The position numbers and the translations under genes are program-made. Positions 6,142-8,788 of a stretch of DNA of 8,788 bases are shown here, piece by piece; positions within the stretch are counted from its first letter, which is position 1; every line of letters begins with the position of its first letter. The notes below the pieces were generated by a model, which saw only the letters and a list, made by a program, of their open reading frames with translations, was not told where the DNA came from and did not search any database. Source of the stretch: JBQCEE01 sp051960575 (GTDB lineage: Bacteria; Actinomycetota; Actinomycetes; Mycobacteriales; Jatrophihabitantaceae); assembly GCF_051960575.1 (NCBI RefSeq), contig NZ_JBQCEE010000283.1, positions 1 through 8,788 of the forward strand, in the 5' to 3' direction.

Positions 6142-6830
6142 TGGACGACACCACCTCGCGGTCGTCGTTGGCGGCCGTGCTCGTCGACATGGACGGCACC
6201 ATCGTCGACACCGAGCCGTACTGGATCGCCGCCGAGTACCAGATCGTCGCCGCGCACGGCGGCGAGTGGAGCGACGAGCTCGCGCTGTCGCTCGTCGGGA
6301 ACGACCTGCTGGTCAGCGGCGCGATCATCCGCGACCGCGGCGGGGTCGACCTCCCGCCCGAGACGATCGTCGAGCAGTTGCTGGACGAGGTGATCCGGCA
6401 GTGCGAGCGGGCGATCCCGTGGCGTCCCGGCGCCCTGCGGTTGCTGCGCGACCTCAATGCCGACGGCGTGCCCTGCGCACTGGTGACCATGTCCTACCTG
6501 CGGCTCGCCGAGACCGTGACCCGCGCGCTGCCCGCCGGCACCTTCGCCACCCTCGTCACCGGCGACCAGGTGCGGCAGGGCAAGCCGCACCCGGACGCCT
6601 ACCTCCTCGCCGCCGAACGGCTCGGCGTCGACCCGGCCGCGTGCGTGGCCATCGAGGACTCGCCGACCGGCGTGGCCTCGGCCGAGGCGGCGGGCTGTGT
6701 CGTCATCGCAGTGCCGCACCACGTGCCCATCGAGCCCGCGCCGACCCGGACGGTGGTCGACAGCCTCACCGAGCTCGATCCGGCGCGGCTGCGTCGGATG
6801 GTGGCGCCGGCGCCGGGGTCAGCAGCGTGA
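6141..6830 (+). CDS. HAD-superfamily phosphatase (beta-phosphoglucomutase-like)
   Basis: Cytoplasmic haloacid-dehalogenase hydrolase of 229 residues, subfamily I with an N-terminal alpha-helical cap. Motif I is DMDGTIVDTE (16-25), with nucleophile D16 and acid/base D18. The cap covers about residues 26-95. Motif II is the LVTMSY strand near 120, motif III is QGKPHPDAY with K148, and motif IV is IEDSPTGVASAEAAG with E172 and D173 binding Mg2+. The VDTE sequence after motif I and the ED pair place it among the beta-phosphoglucomutase/phosphoglycolate/sugar-phosphate phosphatase group; the substrate cannot be predicted. Its ATG shares the A of the lipoprotein stop (ATGA overlap), which fixes the start. 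The 3' end overlaps the convergent nuclease gene by 65 bp; the catalytic core ends well before this, so only a non-essential tail is involved. Confidence 0.92.
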   Translation: MDDTTSRSSLAAVLVDMDGTIVDTEPYWIAAEYQIVAAHGGEWSDELALSLVGNDLLVSGAIIRDRGGVDLPPETIVEQLLDEVIRQCERAIPWRPGALRLLRDLNADGVPCALVTMSYLRLAETVTRALPAGTFATLVTGDQVRQGKPHPDAYLLAAERLGVDPAACVAIEDSPTGVASAEAAGCVVIAVPHHVPIEPAPTRTVVDSLTELDPARLRRMVAPAPGSAA

Positions 6831-7734
6831 CCTCGCCCGGCCGGTAGTGCGCGGCGTCGACGATCGAGGGGGCCGGGTAGGGCGGCGGCGTGCCGCCGTA
6901 GGCGGGGCAGAGGTCCTGGTGCGAGCACCAGGTGCAGGCGCTGCCCGGGTTGGGCTGGAAGTCGCCCTGCTCGGTGGCGAGCACGATCGCCGCCCACAGC
7001 GCCTTGAGGGTGCCCTCGAACCGGTGCAGCCCCTCGTCGTCGGGTCGGTAGGTGAGCGTCTCGCCGTCGGCGAGGTAGATCAGCCGCAGCTCGCGCGGCA
7101 CCACACCGCGGGTGCGCCACAGCACGAGCGCGTAGAACTTCAGCTGGAACATGGCCCGGCTCTCGTAGGCCTCGCGCGGCGACGCGCCGGTCTTGTAGTC
7201 GACGACGCGCAGGTCGCCGGCGGGGGAGACGTCGAGCCGATCGATGTAGCCGCGCAGCCGCAGCCCGTCGACGACCACCTCGACCAGCTCCTCGCGGGCG
7301 GCCGGCTCGAGCCGGGTCGGGTCCTCGAGGCGGAAGTAGGTCTGCAGCATCTCGCCGGCCGACGCCAGCCACGCCTCGAAGGCCGTGCCGTCGTCGTCGG
7401 CGAACAGGCCGGCGGCCTCGGGCTCCTCCGCGACGACCCGGGCCCACGCGGCGGGCAGCAGGGACCGCGCGGCGTCCAGGGTGCGCTCGGCGGCGGGGAG
7501 GTCGAAGAGGCGCTCGAGCACGTCGTGGACCAGCGTGCCGCGCGTGGCCGCGGACGACGGCGGCTCGGGCAGCTTGTCGATCGTGCGGAACCGGAACAGC
7601 AGGGGGCAGTTCTTGAAGTCGGCCGCCCGCGACGGCGACAACGACCCGACGACCGGAGGCAGCTCGGGAGCCGCGCCGGCGTCGGTCGGTGCGTCGGCGT
7701 CGCCGGACATCGGATCGGCCACGGTGGTGCTCAT
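6766..7734 (-). CDS. RecB-family PD-(D/E)XK exonuclease with predicted 4Fe-4S cluster
   Basis: A stand-alone RecB-like nuclease of 322 residues without a helicase domain, similar in plan to Cas4 and the AddB nuclease domain. After an acidic leader (1-28), SLSPSRAADFKNCPLLFRFR (31-50) begins the fold. H70 with E74 (HDVLE), D165 in GYIDRLD, D179 and K181 in VVDYKTG, and Q197/Y201 in QLKFYA form the metal-dependent active site. Four cysteines, C43 and then C267, C270 and C276 (CTWCSHQDLC), match the split iron-sulfur motif of this family. It presumably degrades or trims DNA ends in repair, but the precise role of these single-domain actinobacterial proteins is not established. The ATG at 7734 lacks a strong Shine-Dalgarno; an internal ATG at 7710 is possible. 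It lies 47 bp downstream of signal peptidase I on the same strand, separated by a hairpin. Confidence 0.9.
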   Translation of the reverse strand: MSTTVADPMSGDADAPTDAGAAPELPPVVGSLSPSRAADFKNCPLLFRFRTIDKLPEPPSSAATRGTLVHDVLERLFDLPAAERTLDAARSLLPAAWARVVAEEPEAAGLFADDDGTAFEAWLASAGEMLQTYFRLEDPTRLEPAAREELVEVVVDGLRLRGYIDRLDVSPAGDLRVVDYKTGASPREAYESRAMFQLKFYALVLWRTRGVVPRELRLIYLADGETLTYRPDDEGLHRFEGTLKALWAAIVLATEQGDFQPNPGSACTWCSHQDLCPAYGGTPPPYPAPSIVDAAHYRPGEVTLLTPAPAPPSDAAAPDRAR

Positions 7735-7754
7735 GCCCGGCACCGTACGTCCGG

Positions 7755-7788
7755 GCACTGACAGAAAGCGGTCGCGACCCGTCAGTGC
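7755..7788 (-). terminator. Hairpin overlapping the signal peptidase stop codon
   Basis: GCACTGAC (7755-7762) is perfectly complementary to GTCAGTGC (7781-7788). The loop contains a second self-complementary stretch, GGTCGCGACC (7770-7779). The right arm includes the signal peptidase TGA (7782-7784 on this strand), so the stem lies at the gene end and about 20 bp before the nuclease ATG. It may terminate lepB transcripts or dampen read-through into the nuclease gene. Role inferred. Confidence 0.45.
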
Positions 7789-8788
7789 AGGAACCCGAAG
7801 TGCTTCCAGGGCCAGATGACCATGAACGCGCGGCCGATGATGGACGACTCGGGGATCGGCCCGAAGCGGCGGCTGTCCTCCGAGTCGCAGCGGTTGTCGC
7901 CCATGACGAAGACGTCGCCGGGTGGCACCGTCCACTTCGACACCGAGGTGCGCGGGTCGGTGCGCTGGCTGGTGCCCGGGCACTGCGGGGTCGACTTGAC
8001 GTACCCCTCGTCGAGCAGCGTGCCGTTGAGGATGACGCGGCCGTTGCGCAGCTGGATGGTGTCGCCGGGCAGGCCGATGACGCGCTTGATCAGCACGTCC
8101 TCGGGCGCCTGGAAGTTCTTCGGCCGGTCGAAGACCACGATGTCGCTGTGGCTGACGTCGGTGAAGTGGTACGAGAACTTGTCGACCAGCACCCGGTCGT
8201 TGTCGCAGCCGGCGCAGCCGTGCAGCGTCGGTTCCATCGACTCGGACGGGATGTAGTACGGCGCGACGACGTACACACGCAGGGCCACCGCGGCGCCGAG
8301 CGCGACGACGACCGCGATGAGCACCTTCACTGAGATGCCGACCCACCGGCCGTTGAGCCGTGGCAGCCGGCGCTTCGGCTCGACGTCGTCAGGCTGCGGC
8401 TCGGTCGCCTTGAGGAAGCGTTCGAGCTGCGGGTCGTCGAGCGCGTCGGGCTTGTCGACGAGATCGGGTGTCCACACCGCGGGTGTCTCGGTGGCGGACG
8501 ACGCTGCTGCTGAACGCCCACCCGACGCCGCGACGGCTGCTCCCGGACGCGGGCGCTTGGCGGCTCCGCCCGGGCCGGTCGACGCGCTGGTCGCGGCCGC
8601 CGCGGCGGGGGCCCCGTGCGCCGGACGGTGCCTGGCCGTCGATGTCGGCGGGCTCGTCGGCGTCGACGCGGGCGGCTCGTCGTCGTGGCCGTCGTCGTCG
8701 GCGTCGGGCTCGTCGCGGTGGTCCGCGACGACCGCGTCGGCGATGACGGCGGCGGTCGGTGCTGCGATGGCGGCAGCAGCGACCGTCG
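7782..8788 (-). CDS. lepB: Signal peptidase I, N-terminus extending past window edge
   Basis: Membrane serine protease (family S26) that removes signal peptides from exported proteins. Numbered from the GTG at 8477, the core has 231 residues: an acidic leader, one membrane helix (about 46-66), then YYIPSESMEPTL with catalytic S80, DVLIKRVIGLPGD with the general base K131, and MGDNRCDSEDSRRFGPI near the C-terminus. A C88-x2-C91 pair follows the serine box, as in other actinobacterial enzymes as I recall them. The GTG could be the start, but the frame stays open upstream to the edge. That 103-codon stretch has no ATG, GTG or TTG; about 85% of codons end in G or C, and it encodes an Ala/Pro-rich tail with an acidic patch (DADDDGHDDEPP). 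I therefore favour a long cytoplasmic N-terminal extension starting outside the window. Core identity is certain; the extension is probable. Confidence 0.85.
   Translation of the reverse strand, partial: TVAAAAIAAPTAAVIADAVVADHRDEPDADDDGHDDEPPASTPTSPPTSTARHRPAHGAPAAAAATSASTGPGGAAKRPRPGAAVAASGGRSAAASSATETPAVWTPDLVDKPDALDDPQLERFLKATEPQPDDVEPKRRLPRLNGRWVGISVKVLIAVVVALGAAVALRVYVVAPYYIPSESMEPTLHGCAGCDNDRVLVDKFSYHFTDVSHSDIVVFDRPKNFQAPEDVLIKRVIGLPGDTIQLRNGRVILNGTLLDEGYVKSTPQCPGTSQRTDPRTSVSKWTVPPGDVFVMGDNRCDSEDSRRFGPIPESSIIGRAFMVIWPWKHFGFLH

Noticed and set aside
8468..8746. Plus-strand frame opposite the signal peptidase N-terminal region
   Set aside because: Ends in a run of Arg/Gly from mirrored Ala/Pro/Asp codons; the minus-strand frame has the better codon pattern.

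Overview
The window is strongly GC-rich, densely packed and coding on both strands, with codons ending mostly in G or C. An actinobacterial VLRF1-type release factor, an Actinobacteria-style signal peptidase I and GTG/TTG starts all point to a high-GC Actinomycetota genome. I cannot place it below phylum. It looks like chromosomal housekeeping and accessory metabolism; there is no transposase, integrase, phage gene, tRNA, rRNA or CRISPR array.

Left part (1-2070): a TetR-family regulator, cut by the left edge, runs rightward towards a leftward two-gene unit made of a short-chain dehydrogenase (SDR) and an EthD-like protein. A long inverted repeat separates the convergent genes and probably ends both transcripts. 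A perfect 16-bp palindrome of TetR-operator type lies just upstream of the SDR, so the regulator may control this unit.

Middle part (2071-3889): three further leftward genes. In transcription order they are a 110-residue protein of unknown function, an SRPBCC-fold protein and an acVLRF1-family peptidyl-tRNA hydrolase (ribosome rescue). The gap between the last two holds a compact repeat cluster: two 61-bp hairpin units (52 of 61 bases identical) plus one extra arm. A 12-base piece of the same repeat recurs in the divergent promoter region before the next gene.

Right part (3890-8788): a rightward CPA1-type Na+/H+ antiporter ends at a strong hairpin. After a 278-bp gap come a small lipoprotein with a pilin-like outer domain and a HAD phosphatase, joined by an ATGA-type overlap. 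The HAD gene overlaps tail-to-tail, by 65 bp, a leftward gene for a stand-alone RecB/Cas4-like nuclease with a predicted 4Fe-4S cluster. Upstream of the nuclease gene, also leftward, is signal peptidase I. Its frame stays open to the right edge and encodes a long Ala/Pro/Asp-rich N-terminal tail.

I see no single new multi-gene system. The best leads are the hairpin repeat family beside the release-factor gene, the TetR-type operator, the lipoprotein/pilin-domain hybrid coupled to a phosphatase, and the extended signal peptidase.
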